From Roseomonas sp. KE2513 (GTDB lineage Bacteria > Pseudomonadota > Alphaproteobacteria > Acetobacterales > Acetobacteraceae), in contig NZ_RCVR01000007.1 in NCBI RefSeq assembly GCF_016107305.1, forward strand, positions 164,542 through 228,541: a stretch of 64,000 nt of DNA, read 5' to 3'. Position 1 is the first letter of the stretch. Every line of letters begins with the position of its first letter. The notes under the pieces were generated by a model. That model ran no database searches and was not told the DNA's origin. It saw only the letters and a program-made list of their open reading frames with translations. The position numbers and the translations under genes were made by a program. Of this stretch, positions 8,146-17,274 are shown one piece after another.

Positions 8146-8808
8146 TCAGCCGCCGTCGTGCCCTTCCGGCAGGAAGGCCCGCGAACGGCTCAGCAATTCC
8201 TCCACCCCATGGGCGGGCAGCAGCACCGTCCCATCCTCCCCCACCAGCGCCCGACTGTTCACGGCCGCGATCGCCACCTCCGGCATCGTCTCCGCGATCC
8301 GGCTGCGCAGCCGCGCATGGCTTGCCTCCCCGGGCTCCGCATGGGTCAGCACCACGAGGCAGGGGATGCCGGCCGAGCGCAGGGAGGCGGCCAACCCCGC
8401 CAGTGTTCCGGTCCCCGCGAAGGAGCGCCCTCCTTCCGCATTGATCACCAGCCAGACGAGATGGGGCCGCCGCTCCGCCGGCAGCGCGGCCAGCGAGGCC
8501 TCGAAGGCCCGCACCTGCGCCGCGCTCTCCGCCGCCTCCAGCCCCCGCGTGTCGCCCAGCGCGAGGGGGAGGGGGGACCTCTCCCCGTACCAGCTCGTCC
8601 CTGCCGTCACCGGCGCCCCGGCGCCCGCTGGCGCCGTTCCCTCGCCGAGGACGGCATTCACCAGCGCGCTCTTCCCCGCGCCTGTCGGCCCCACGAGCAG
8701 GATTCGCCCGCGCCCTACCGCCCAGTCCGGTGCCGCCGCCCTGGAACGGAAAAGGCCCGGGGCGGCGCCGCGAAGCGCCCCCCAGGCCTTTCCAAACAAC
8801 CGCGCCAC
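8146..8808 (-). CDS. Short P-loop GTPase, paralogue of the 4937-6388 GTPase
   Basis: A 220-residue GTPase consisting of little more than the G domain. It has G1 GPTGAGKSA, a G3-like DTRG, and LTHA where a G4 NKxD would stand. The order and wording of these motifs, and the segments around APVTAGTSWYGE and DTRGLE, parallel the larger GTPase at 4937-6388, but the C-terminal hydrophobic region is absent. The start is GTG at 8808, seven bases after the stop of the TRAP permease gene. It could therefore be co-transcribed with the TRAP transporter even though it belongs functionally to the GTPase group. Confidence 0.75.
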   Translation of the reverse strand: MARLFGKAWGALRGAAPGLFRSRAAAPDWAVGRGRILLVGPTGAGKSALVNAVLGEGTAPAGAGAPVTAGTSWYGERSPLPLALGDTRGLEAAESAAQVRAFEASLAALPAERRPHLVWLVINAEGGRSFAGTGTLAGLAASLRSAGIPCLVVLTHAEPGEASHARLRSRIAETMPEVAIAAVNSRALVGEDGTVLLPAHGVEELLSRSRAFLPEGHDGG

Positions 8809-8815
8809 CGGCAGC

Positions 8816-10228
8816 CTAGCGGAAGTTGAAGGGCGGCGGCTCCTCTTCGCCCGTATCGGGCATCGGCACTTCGATACGGACCGTGCTCGGATCTACGCCG
8901 GTTCCCTTGTCGATCCAGTAGGTCACACTCTCCGGCCAGAGGATTACGACTCCCACCAGCACCACCTGCAGCACCAGCCAGGGAATGGCGCCCCAGTAAA
9001 TGTCGCGCGACAGCACCGTCTTTGGCGCGATGCCGCGCAGGTAGAACAGTGCGAAGCCGAAAGGCGGGTGCATGAAGCTCGTCTGCAGGTTAATGCAGAG
9101 CAGCACGCCAAACCAGACGAGGTCGATGCCCAGCTTGGCTGCCACCGGCGCCAGCAACGGCACGATGATGAAGGCAATCTCGAAGAAGTCGAGGAAGAAG
9201 GCGAGGAAGAAGACGAAAATATTAACGAAGATGAGGAAGCCAATCTGCCCGCCCGGCAAGCCGGAAAGGATGTGCTCCAGCCAGATGGAGCCATCGACGC
9301 CCTGGAACACGAGTGAGAAGACGGTGGCGCCGAGCAGGATGAAGATCACCATGGCGGTGATGCGCATGGTGTTGCCCATGGCCTCCCGCAGCAGCGCCCA
9401 GGTGTAGCGCCCGTTGGCGACGGCCAGGACGACGGCGCCCACAGCGCCCATGGCGCCCGCCTCGGTCGGCGTGGCCAGCCCCATAAAGATAGTGCCGAGC
9501 ACGAGGAAGATGAGGACAATGGACGGCACCATCCCCTTGGCCACGCGCCAGATCAGCGGCCAGCCGCGGGCGCCCAGCGCCTCGTCCGGCAGCGGCGGCA
9601 CTTTGTGCGGCGCGAAGATCGAGACGCCGACGATGAAGAGGATAAAGAGCAGGATCTGCAGGATCGAGGGCCCGATCGCGCCCGCATACATGTCGCCCAC
9701 CGAGCGCCCGAGCTGGTCGCCCAGCACGATCAGCACGAGGGAGGGCGGGATGAGCTGCGTGATGGTGCCCGACGCCGCGATCACGCCCGTCGCGATCCGC
9801 ATATCGTAGCCGTACTTGATCATGATCGGCAGGCTGATCATGCCCATGGCGATGACCGAGGCCGCGACGGTGCCCGTGATGGCGCCGAGCACCGCGCCCA
9901 CGAGGATCACCGCATAGGCGAGGCCGCCCGGGATCTTCCCGAAGAGCTGCCCCGTCCCCTCCAGCAGGTCCTCCGCCAGCCCGCAGCGCTCGAGGATCGC
10001 GCCCATCAGCGTGAAGAAGGGGATCGAGAGCAGCAGGTCGTTCGACAGCGTGCCGAAGACACGGAGCGGCAGCACGCCGAGGTAGTCTGTCGTGAAGAAG
10101 CCGAGCTCGATCGAGATGAAGCCGAAGAACAGCCCCACCGCGGCTAGGGAGAAGGCCACGGGGAAGCCGATCAGAAGAAACACCACCAGGCCGCCGAACA
10201 TCAGCGGCGGCATGTAGTCCGCGTTCAT
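8816..10228 (-). CDS. dctM: TRAP transporter large permease (DctM)
   Basis: A 470-residue inner-membrane protein with about a dozen hydrophobic segments. It carries DctM-family motifs such as the SIPFFTLMG loop near residue 65, GAITGTVAASVIAMG and the ASGTITQLIPPS segment. It catalyses ion-driven uptake of an organic acid delivered by the DctP protein. The last 40 residues form a proline- and glutamate-rich cytoplasmic tail longer than usual. It is the third gene of a dctP-dctQ-dctM operon, with about 30 bp to dctQ. The ATG is at 10228. Confidence 0.95.
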   Translation of the reverse strand: MNADYMPPLMFGGLVVFLLIGFPVAFSLAAVGLFFGFISIELGFFTTDYLGVLPLRVFGTLSNDLLLSIPFFTLMGAILERCGLAEDLLEGTGQLFGKIPGGLAYAVILVGAVLGAITGTVAASVIAMGMISLPIMIKYGYDMRIATGVIAASGTITQLIPPSLVLIVLGDQLGRSVGDMYAGAIGPSILQILLFILFIVGVSIFAPHKVPPLPDEALGARGWPLIWRVAKGMVPSIVLIFLVLGTIFMGLATPTEAGAMGAVGAVVLAVANGRYTWALLREAMGNTMRITAMVIFILLGATVFSLVFQGVDGSIWLEHILSGLPGGQIGFLIFVNIFVFFLAFFLDFFEIAFIIVPLLAPVAAKLGIDLVWFGVLLCINLQTSFMHPPFGFALFYLRGIAPKTVLSRDIYWGAIPWLVLQVVLVGVVILWPESVTYWIDKGTGVDPSTVRIEVPMPDTGEEEPPPFNFR

Positions 10229-10259
10229 GTGAAGGATCGTCCAGTCAGGGTCTGGTGGG

Positions 10260-10814
10260 TCACTGGAGCGGCCGCTCGTATTCCACGACCGCCTCCCCCT
10301 CGGGCTTCAGGCCCCGCAGCAGCGCAATCCGCTTGATGAGCTCGGATACTCCCTGCAGCGCGATCATGAGGAAGCCGACCGGCAGGATCAGCTTCACTGG
10401 CCAGCGGATCAGCCCGCCCGCGTTCTGGCTACCCTCGCCCCGCTGCCAGCTGTCGAGGAAGAAGGGCCAGGTCATCCAGGTCAGCAGGATCATGGCCGGA
10501 AGGAGGAAGACGATGATGCCCAGGATATCGACCCACAGTCGCGCCCGTGGCCCGAAGCTGCCGTAGAGGATGTCCACCCGGACATGCTCGTTCCGGAACA
10601 GCGTGTAGGACGCCCCCAACATCACCATGCCGGCGAAGAGGTACCACTGTACCTCCAGCCAAGCATTGGACGAGTAGGAGAGGCCGTAGCGCACCGTGGC
10701 GTTGCCAGCGCTGATCGCGCAGGCCAGCAACGTCATCCAGTCCGCCGCACGGCCGAATAGCGCGTTCACGCTGTCGACCATGCGGCTGAAGGCCAACAAG
10801 GGCTTCATCGTCAC
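10260..10814 (-). CDS. dctQ: TRAP transporter small permease (DctQ)
   Basis: A 184-residue membrane protein with four hydrophobic helices and the DctQ-typical WLEVQWYLFAGMVMLGASYTL and NEHVRVDILYG segments. It supports the DctM permease in the inner membrane. GTG at 10814, with AGGA six bases upstream, is slightly better than the ATG at 10808. It lies between dctP and dctM in the same orientation with short spacers. Nothing unusual is seen. Confidence 0.93.
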   Translation of the reverse strand: MTMKPLLAFSRMVDSVNALFGRAADWMTLLACAISAGNATVRYGLSYSSNAWLEVQWYLFAGMVMLGASYTLFRNEHVRVDILYGSFGPRARLWVDILGIIVFLLPAMILLTWMTWPFFLDSWQRGEGSQNAGGLIRWPVKLILPVGFLMIALQGVSELIKRIALLRGLKPEGEAVVEYERPLQ

Positions 10815-10838
10815 CAGTATCCTTGTGCCTGCCCGGCC

Positions 10839-11969
10839 TCAGCGCCGGGGCTGAGCCCCCGCGGCGGCCGGGGCCTGCTGCTCCTGCGCCTGCATAAGGT
10901 AGACGAAGCTATCGTAGGAGTTCTCTGCCACCCGGAACCACTGGAGTTGGGTGTCGCGGAAGGCCTTGAAGTGGTCGTAGACCTTCTTGAAGCGCGGGTT
11001 CGTTGCCGCCGTCTCGTCATAGAGCTCGAAGGTGGCGCGGTAGCAGGCCTGCATCACGTCGCGCGGGAAGGGGCGGAGCTGCGTGCCGCTCGCCAGCAGG
11101 CGGCGCAGCGCCGGCGGGTTCTGCGCGTCGTACTTCGCCATCGTCTCGATCGTGGCGTCCCGGCAGGCGCTGTTCAGCGCATCCTTGTAAATCTGCGGAA
11201 GCTCGTCGTACTTCGCCTTGTTGATGTGGAGCGACAGGTTGAGCCCGCCCTCCCACCAGCCCGGGTAGTAGTAGTAGGGGGCGACGCGGTTGAAGCCGAG
11301 CTTCTCGTCGTCATAGGGCCCGATCCATTCCGCGGCATCGATCGTCCCGCGCTCGAGCGAGGCGTAGATGTCGCCGCCCGCGATCTGCTGCGGCACCGAG
11401 CCCAGCTTCTGGATGACGTTGCCCGCGAAGCCGCCGATGCGGAACTTCAGGCCCTTCAGGTCCTCGACGCTGCGGATCTCTTTGCGGAACCAGCCGCCCA
11501 TCTGCGCGCCCGTGTTGCCGGCCTGGAGGGAGACGATGTTGTACCCCTCGAAGAACTCGCGCATCACCTCATGCCCGCCGCCGGCATTCAGCCAGGCGTT
11601 GAGCTGACGGAAGTTCATGCCGAAGGGAACCGTGCCGTCAAAGGCGAAGGTCGGGTCCTTGCCGACGAAGTAGTAGGAGGCTGTGTGGGCGCACTCGATA
11701 TTACCCTGCTGCACGGCATCCACCGTGCCGAAGGCTGGAACGATCTCGCCGGCGGCGAAGGTGCGGATCTGGAACTTATTGTCCGTCAGCGCCGCGACCC
11801 GCTTTGCCACATGTTCGCCCGCGCCGTAGATCGTATCGAGGCTCTTCGGGAAGGAGGAGGCCATGCGCCAGCGAAGCTCGGGCATGGTCTGCGCGACTGC
11901 GGGGGCGGCAAGGGTCGTCGCCGCGGCAGCTGCCAGAGGCGCTCCCGCGACAAAACGGCGTCGATTCAT
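10839..11969 (-). CDS. dctP: TRAP transporter substrate-binding protein (DctP; TakP-like)
   Basis: A 376-residue periplasmic receptor with a twin-arginine signal (NRRRFVAG, then an Ala-rich core ending PAVAQ). The wording of the mature part (GTVDAVQQGNIECAHTAS, VPFGMN, WIGPYDDEKLGF) resembles the alpha-keto-acid receptor TakP more than the dicarboxylate receptor DctP. Uptake of 2-oxo acids such as pyruvate, or of lactate, is therefore likely; this substrate call is inference. The last 15 residues are an Ala/Gln/Pro tail. It is the first gene of the TRAP operon, and its promoter should lie in the gap to its right. Confidence 0.92.
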   Translation of the reverse strand: MNRRRFVAGAPLAAAAATTLAAPAVAQTMPELRWRMASSFPKSLDTIYGAGEHVAKRVAALTDNKFQIRTFAAGEIVPAFGTVDAVQQGNIECAHTASYYFVGKDPTFAFDGTVPFGMNFRQLNAWLNAGGGHEVMREFFEGYNIVSLQAGNTGAQMGGWFRKEIRSVEDLKGLKFRIGGFAGNVIQKLGSVPQQIAGGDIYASLERGTIDAAEWIGPYDDEKLGFNRVAPYYYYPGWWEGGLNLSLHINKAKYDELPQIYKDALNSACRDATIETMAKYDAQNPPALRRLLASGTQLRPFPRDVMQACYRATFELYDETAATNPRFKKVYDHFKAFRDTQLQWFRVAENSYDSFVYLMQAQEQQAPAAAGAQPRR

Positions 11970-12231
11970 CAGATCTTCGTCTCCCTTTTCGGCCCATCGC
12001 GCGCGGGCGTTCCAAAACGCCCCTTAAACTTCCACAACGCCGCTGCCTAGCGTCCTTCTCATGTTGTGAAGCCGGAATGGAGGGTGCCGCACGGGGTGGG
12101 TGGCCGCAGTGGTTGCGCGAGCCCTGCGATTTCCTAGGTCAGCCGCGTTTGTTCACCTTTCCTTCACGCTGGCGCCGGAATGCTGTGCGGGCCGGAAGAT
12201 CCGGCACCCACCCTGGAAAAGGTCTCCGTCC

Positions 12232-12528
12232 GTGTCCCCCTCCGCCAACCCCTCCCGCCGGGCCTCCCGCTCGATCCAGCCGCGGTTCCTTCCGCCGGTT
12301 CACTCCGCCGCCCTCATGCAGGATCCCGCGGGCCTTACCCTGCAGCTGCAGGGAGACTGCGGCGCCATGACCCAGGTTCCGCTGACCCTCGCCGCCCTGC
12401 GGGAGATCGCGGCCCTCGCCGGCTCCGCCCTGTCCGAACGTGCTCCGCCCGCCCATGTCGCCGAAGCGCAGTCCACCCGCGTGCCTCAAGGCATGGCGGA
12501 GGCCGGCGCCGGCGGGATGTCCCGCTGA
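12232..12528 (+). CDS. Small hypothetical protein
   Basis: A possible 98-residue basic-then-Ala-rich protein starting at GTG 12232, with AAAAGG about ten bases upstream. A shorter version could start at ATG 12316. No family is recognised. It lies alone between the TRAP operon promoter region and the convergent end of the signalling operon. In such GC-rich DNA an open frame of this length is weak evidence, so it may not be a gene. The rest of the gap 11970-12231 holds only upstream DNA of dctP. Confidence 0.3.
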   Translation: MSPSANPSRRASRSIQPRFLPPVHSAALMQDPAGLTLQLQGDCGAMTQVPLTLAALREIAALAGSALSERAPPAHVAEAQSTRVPQGMAEAGAGGMSR

Positions 12529-12538
12529 TGCGGCTGCC

Positions 12539-14455
12539 TCAGCCCAGCAGCGCCGCCACCCGCTCCGCCAACTCCACCTGGCGATAGGGCTTCTGCAGCA
12601 CCGGGATGTCGGGCGCTATCGTCCCCAGCTCTGCATAGCCGGTGACAAGCAGGATCGCGAGCCCCGGCCGGAGCGCCCTTGCCCGCTCGGCCAGCTCCGC
12701 TCCGTTCATCCGCGGCATGGCGAAGTCCGCCACCATGAGGCTCACGGCCGCATCGCCTTCCAGCATCCGGAGCGCCGCCTCCCCGTTGGGCGCCTCGATC
12801 ACTTGGTGCCCGAGATCAGAGAGGAAGCCGGCCGTCACCTCCCGCACGGTGATGTCGTCGTCCACCACCAGCACCCGCGCCGGCGCGCGAGCCTGGGCGG
12901 CATCGGCCGCCTCCGGGGCCTCGGCATCGCCCTCTCCGGCATCGGCGGGAAGAAAGAGCGCGACGCGCGTTCCCTGTCCCGGCGCGCTCTCGATCGTCAG
13001 CCCGCCGCCGGACTGGCGCACCAACCCATAGACCATCGACAGGCCCAGTCCGGTGCCCTTGCCGACCTCCTTCGTCGTGAAGAAGGGCTCTAGCACGCGG
13101 GCGAGCACCTCCGGCGACATGCCGCTACCCGTGTCGGTAACGCAGATGCGGACATAATGCCCGGCCGGCAGTTCCGGCACCTCGTCCGCCCCAACCCTGA
13201 CCTCCGCGGTGGCCAGGGTGATCGTGCCGCCGCCGGGCATGGCGTCCCGCGCGTTGATGCAGAGGTTGAGCAGGGCCAGCTCGAGCTGATCCGGGTCCAC
13301 GCGGGTGGTGCCGGGATCGGCGCGCAGGTCTCGCCGCAGCTCCAGCGTGCCGCCAGGCGTGGTGCCCAGCGTCCGCGCCAGGAGGTCCGCCATCCCGAGG
13401 ATGAGGCGGTTCACTGCCACGCTGCGCGGCGCCAACTCGTTCTGCCTGGAGAAAGAGAGCAGCCGCCGGGTAAGAGCCGATCCGCGCTCGGCGGCCATGG
13501 TGGCGTTGCGCATCAGCCGTTGCAGCCCCGGCTCATCCTTCACCCGCTTCCCGGCCAGGTGCAGGCTGCCCAGGATGGCGGTCAGCAGGTTGTTGAAGTC
13601 GTGCGCGACGCCGCCCGCCATGGTGCCCAGCGCCTGCATCTTGTCGGCCTGCCGCAGCCGCGCCTCCAGTCGCCGGGCCTCCGTCACATCCCGAGCGATG
13701 GTGACGAGCACGCCATCGCCGAGTGCGACTCGGCTGACATGAAGCCAGCGGGGCAGCCCGTCGGGGCCCGCGCCCGTTTCGGTCACCTCCGACACCGTTC
13801 CCTCGGCAAGGGTTGCCCGCTCCGCCTCGGCCAGGCGCGCGGCCTCCTCGGGTGGCAGGAACTCCTCCTCTCGCTGGCCGAAGCAGGCGGCCACGCTCGA
13901 CCCCAGCGCCGCGGCCTTGGCGGCGTTCAGGCGGATAAACCGCCCCGCCGCGTCCTTGAAGGAGAGTTGCTCCGGCAAGTTCTCCAGCAGGCCCCGCATC
14001 AGCGCGCGCTCGGTCTCGAGCGCGCGGCGCAACTCGTGCCGGTCCCGCGCTGCGGCCACCATCGCCAGCAGCGCCGCGGGTTCCCAGGGCTTGGCGGCAT
14101 AGCCCGCGATCCGCCCGCGGTTCAGCGCGCCCACCACCGCTTCCAATTCGGCATAGCCGGTCAGCAGCAGCGCCTCGGCGTCCGAATAGGCGCGCGCGCG
14201 CTCGAGGAAAGCGTCGCCGGTCAGGCCCGGCATGCGCTGGTCGGACAGGATGACGGCCGGGCGCAGCCCGCCCGCGAGGAGCGCCAGCGCCTCCTCCGGC
14301 CGGGTGGTGGTCGTGACTTCGAAGCCTTCCTCCAGCAGGTCCGTCAGGGCGGTGAGGATTTCCGCCTCGTCGTCCACGAGAAGGATCGTGGCGCGCCTGC
14401 CCGCCCGGAACCCGTCCCCGCGCTCGCCGGCGGCATCGCTGAGGCCGTCGTTCAC
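12539..14455 (-). CDS. Hybrid histidine kinase REC-PAS-HisKA-HATPase-REC
   Basis: A 638-residue soluble sensor kinase. Domains in order: receiver (about 22-140; phosphoacceptor in LSDQRMPG, lysine in AAKPW), PAS (about 150-265), HisKA with phosphorylatable His in GGVAHDFNNLL, HATPase with N-box NARDAMPGG and GTGLGLS, and a C-terminal receiver (about 515-638; DFAMPRMNG, QKPY). There is no transmembrane segment. It begins at GTG 14455, which overlaps the upstream kinase stop as GTGA, so the two are translationally coupled. It is the last gene of the chemosensory operon. It probably reads CheA output through its receivers and passes phosphate on, possibly to a regulator outside the window. Confidence 0.9.
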   Translation of the reverse strand: MNDGLSDAAGERGDGFRAGRRATILLVDDEAEILTALTDLLEEGFEVTTTTRPEEALALLAGGLRPAVILSDQRMPGLTGDAFLERARAYSDAEALLLTGYAELEAVVGALNRGRIAGYAAKPWEPAALLAMVAAARDRHELRRALETERALMRGLLENLPEQLSFKDAAGRFIRLNAAKAAALGSSVAACFGQREEEFLPPEEAARLAEAERATLAEGTVSEVTETGAGPDGLPRWLHVSRVALGDGVLVTIARDVTEARRLEARLRQADKMQALGTMAGGVAHDFNNLLTAILGSLHLAGKRVKDEPGLQRLMRNATMAAERGSALTRRLLSFSRQNELAPRSVAVNRLILGMADLLARTLGTTPGGTLELRRDLRADPGTTRVDPDQLELALLNLCINARDAMPGGGTITLATAEVRVGADEVPELPAGHYVRICVTDTGSGMSPEVLARVLEPFFTTKEVGKGTGLGLSMVYGLVRQSGGGLTIESAPGQGTRVALFLPADAGEGDAEAPEAADAAQARAPARVLVVDDDITVREVTAGFLSDLGHQVIEAPNGEAALRMLEGDAAVSLMVADFAMPRMNGAELAERARALRPGLAILLVTGYAELGTIAPDIPVLQKPYRQVELAERVAALLG

Positions 14456-16164
14456 GCTGCGCCCTCCAGCGGGACGCGGATGGTGAAGCGCGCGCCGCCG
14501 CCCTCCCAGGGCGCGTCGTCCACCGCGATGCTGCCGCCATGGGCCTCCACCACCGCATAGGCAATGGATAGCCCGAGACCGGTGCCCGCGCCGATCGGCT
14601 TGGTGGTGAAGAAGGGCTCGAAGATGCGGCCGCGGATCGCTTCGGGCACGCCGGCCCCGCTGTCGCTCACCTCGATCACGTACTCGCCGCTATCTATGAA
14701 GGTGGCGAGGCGAATGCGGCCCTGCCCCTCGATCGCGTCCGCGGCATTGCCGACCACGTTCATCACCACCTGGTTCAGCAGGGCCGGGGAGCAGCGAAGG
14801 ATGCGCGGCGCCGCGAGGTCGCGCTCCACCAGGATGCGGTCCGACAGCTTGTGGGTCAGCAGCACGAGGATGGTGCCGATCGCCTCCGGCACGTCAACCT
14901 CCTGCGCCCCCGCCTCGTCCAGGCGGGAGAACTTCCGCAGGTTGCCCACAAGATCCTGGATTCGACGAAGCCCCATGGACATGGAGTCCGCCCGGGCCAT
15001 CGCCTTGTCCAGCAGCCGCGTCGCCTCCGCATCCTCCGCCACGCGCGGGGACACCTGCGCCAGCAGGCGAGAGACGGTGCCCTGGTGGGCGAGGATGAAG
15101 GCGAGCGGGTTGTTGATCTCGTGCGCGATCCCCGCCACCAGCTCGCCCAAGGAGGCCATCTTCGCCGCCTGCACGAGCTTGCCCTGGGTGTCGCGCAGCG
15201 CCTGATTGGCCGATTCCAGCTCGGCATTCGCCCGGGCGAGCGCGCCGGAGAGGGCCGCCCGCGCCTCGGCCGAAGCCGCCTCGGCCCGCGCCCGCTCCAC
15301 CTCACGCAGCTGCTCGCGCATGGCGTTCTCGATCCGCCGGTTCTCCTCGCGCAGCAGCTTGCGCCGCACGAGGGCACGCACGCGGAGCCGGATCACCTCC
15401 GCCCCGGCCTCGGCGGGCAGCACGTCGTCGGCGCCGGCCTCGAAGGCGGCGGCGGGTCGGCTGCCTTCCAGCGCGACGATCCGGAACCCGGCACCGGCCT
15501 GGCGCAGCGCCTCCAGTTGGCGGAGCAGATCCAGGCCTCCCGTGGGCATGCCTGCGAGGTTCACCAGAACCCCGTCCCAGGGGCCGTCCGTCCGCGCGGT
15601 GAACTCCGCGCCGGCGCTGCCGATCGTCTCAACCCGGTCCCCGTCGGCCGCCAGCAGGCTGGCGAGCCAGAGGCGGTGGGTGGGCCCGTCATCGACCAGC
15701 AGCAGGCGCGCGGGGCGGAAGCCGGCGCCGGGCGACTCGGCGCCCGGATCGGTTTCGCCCTCCCCCCGCCGCAGCAGTGCCCGCAGACGCAGCAGGATAA
15801 TCTCCCGCCCGGCAGATTTCGGGGCATAGGCATCGGCGCCGCTCTCCAGCCCCTGGCGCTCGAGGTCGCCGCCTTGGGCATCGGTCAGCATGAGCACAGG
15901 CAGCGCTCGAGCGCGGACGTTCAGGCGGATGCGGCGGACCAGCTCGTCCCCGTTGATGCCCGGCAGGTGGTAGTCGGCGATCACCAGGGCGGGCAGGGGA
16001 CCGTTCAGCGCCTCAAGCGCCGCCTCGGCGCTGCCGGCGCGGCTGACAAGGAATCCCTCCGTTTCCAGCATCCGGCGGAGCTGGAGGGCCTGTGTATCGG
16101 AGTCCTCGACGAGCAGGATGCGCGGTGATGCGCCAGTCGCCTGCCATGCCGTTTCCGCGCTCAC
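14452..16164 (-). CDS. Histidine kinase REC-REC(degenerate)-coiled coil-HisKA-HATPase
   Basis: A 570-residue cytoplasmic kinase. The first receiver (about 14-130) is intact: VEDSD, ADYHLPG phosphoacceptor, PKSAG lysine. The second receiver (about 150-270) has Asn in place of the phosphoacceptor Asp (VLVNLAGMP) and lacks the conserved Lys, so it should not be phosphorylated. A coiled coil (about 275-335) leads to the HisKA His in GIAHEINNPLAF and a complete HATPase (NAADAI, GTGLGLS). The start GTG 16164 overlaps the CheB stop (GTGA). Position downstream of cheB suggests it is a direct or phosphorelay target of the chemosensory CheA. Confidence 0.9.
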   Translation of the reverse strand: MSAETAWQATGASPRILLVEDSDTQALQLRRMLETEGFLVSRAGSAEAALEALNGPLPALVIADYHLPGINGDELVRRIRLNVRARALPVLMLTDAQGGDLERQGLESGADAYAPKSAGREIILLRLRALLRRGEGETDPGAESPGAGFRPARLLLVDDGPTHRLWLASLLAADGDRVETIGSAGAEFTARTDGPWDGVLVNLAGMPTGGLDLLRQLEALRQAGAGFRIVALEGSRPAAAFEAGADDVLPAEAGAEVIRLRVRALVRRKLLREENRRIENAMREQLREVERARAEAASAEARAALSGALARANAELESANQALRDTQGKLVQAAKMASLGELVAGIAHEINNPLAFILAHQGTVSRLLAQVSPRVAEDAEATRLLDKAMARADSMSMGLRRIQDLVGNLRKFSRLDEAGAQEVDVPEAIGTILVLLTHKLSDRILVERDLAAPRILRCSPALLNQVVMNVVGNAADAIEGQGRIRLATFIDSGEYVIEVSDSGAGVPEAIRGRIFEPFFTTKPIGAGTGLGLSIAYAVVEAHGGSIAVDDAPWEGGGARFTIRVPLEGAA

Positions 16165-17252
16165 TGCCCGCCTGTCGCCTCCAATGTCCCCCCGATCGCC
16201 CTGAGGAGCCGCGGACCGATTCCATCCAGCGGCAGAGAGGCGCTCACGCCACCGAGACGGACCGCCGCCGCGGGCATGCCATAGACGATAGCGGTCGTCT
16301 CGTCCTCCGCGAGAGTAATTCCGCCGACGGAATTAATTGCAACGAGGCCGCGCGCCCCATCCTCGCCCATACCGGTCAGCAGGATGCCCATCGCGCGCGG
16401 GCCGAGCGCACGAGCCATGCTGTCGAACAGAACGTCCGCTGCCGGCCGCTGACCGCCCACGGGCGGCGTATCCGTCACCCGCAACAACCCGGCCGGGCTC
16501 AGCGAAAGGTGGCGGTTGCCGGGAGCGACGTGCACATGCCCCGGCTGCGGCCGCAGCCCATCCCGCGCGAGCAGCACGCGGGGGGCCACCAGCCCGTCCA
16601 GCCAGGCGGCGAAACCCTCCATGAAGGGCGCGCCCATGTGCTGGACGAGGAGGATGGGCGCCGCGAAGTCGGCCGGCAGGGCGCCGAGCACCCGGGCGAT
16701 CGCGGGTGGCCCCCCCGTCGAGGCGGCGATGCCGACCATGGAGGGGCGCGAGAAGGACGGGGCTCCCGCGCGGGCGGAGGCGGCGCGGCCGGGGCCCGCG
16801 CCCATCCCGCCGATGCCGCGCTGCCGGATCACCGGCACCTGGCTCATGATGAAGAGCTGCGTGCAGATCGCCTCGGCCGCGGCCTCCCAGCCCTCCCGCC
16901 CCGGGCCCAGCGGCTTCTCCACCACCGTCAGGGCGCCGGCGCGCAATGCATTCATGGAGATGCGCAGCCCGCGCTCCTCCACGGCATCGGCGATCACGAC
17001 GATCGGGGTGGGGTGCTCCGCCATAATCCGCCGCGTCGCCTCCAGCCCGTCGAGGCCCGGCAGGCGGATGTCCATCGAGATAACATCTGGCCGGACGCGC
17101 TCGATCTCGGCCAACGCCTCCTCCGCCGAGGCGACGGCGGCGGCGAGTTCCAGCCGCGGGTCGCGGGAGACGAGGTGCGCGAGCAGGTGCCGCACCACCG
17201 CACTGTCCTCGACGATCATCACGCGCACGGGGCGTGGCTCAGGGCTGGTCAC
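16161..17252 (-). CDS. cheB: CheB-type chemoreceptor glutamate methylesterase
   Basis: A 363-residue response-regulator methylesterase that removes methyl groups from the MCP after phosphorylation by CheA. The receiver covers about 8-125 (VEDSA, SMDIRLPG, VEKP). The esterase domain covers about 170-360, with catalytic Ser in IAASTGGPPA, His in QHMGAPF and Asp in MGEDGA. GTG at 17252 is preferred because GAGAG lies seven bases upstream; the longer frame would need TTG at 17258. It corresponds in position to WspF of Wsp systems. Confidence 0.93.
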   Translation of the reverse strand: MTSPEPRPVRVMIVEDSAVVRHLLAHLVSRDPRLELAAAVASAEEALAEIERVRPDVISMDIRLPGLDGLEATRRIMAEHPTPIVVIADAVEERGLRISMNALRAGALTVVEKPLGPGREGWEAAAEAICTQLFIMSQVPVIRQRGIGGMGAGPGRAASARAGAPSFSRPSMVGIAASTGGPPAIARVLGALPADFAAPILLVQHMGAPFMEGFAAWLDGLVAPRVLLARDGLRPQPGHVHVAPGNRHLSLSPAGLLRVTDTPPVGGQRPAADVLFDSMARALGPRAMGILLTGMGEDGARGLVAINSVGGITLAEDETTAIVYGMPAAAVRLGGVSASLPLDGIGPRLLRAIGGTLEATGGQ

Positions 17253-17274
17253 CGGCAAGCTCTCACGCGCGGGA

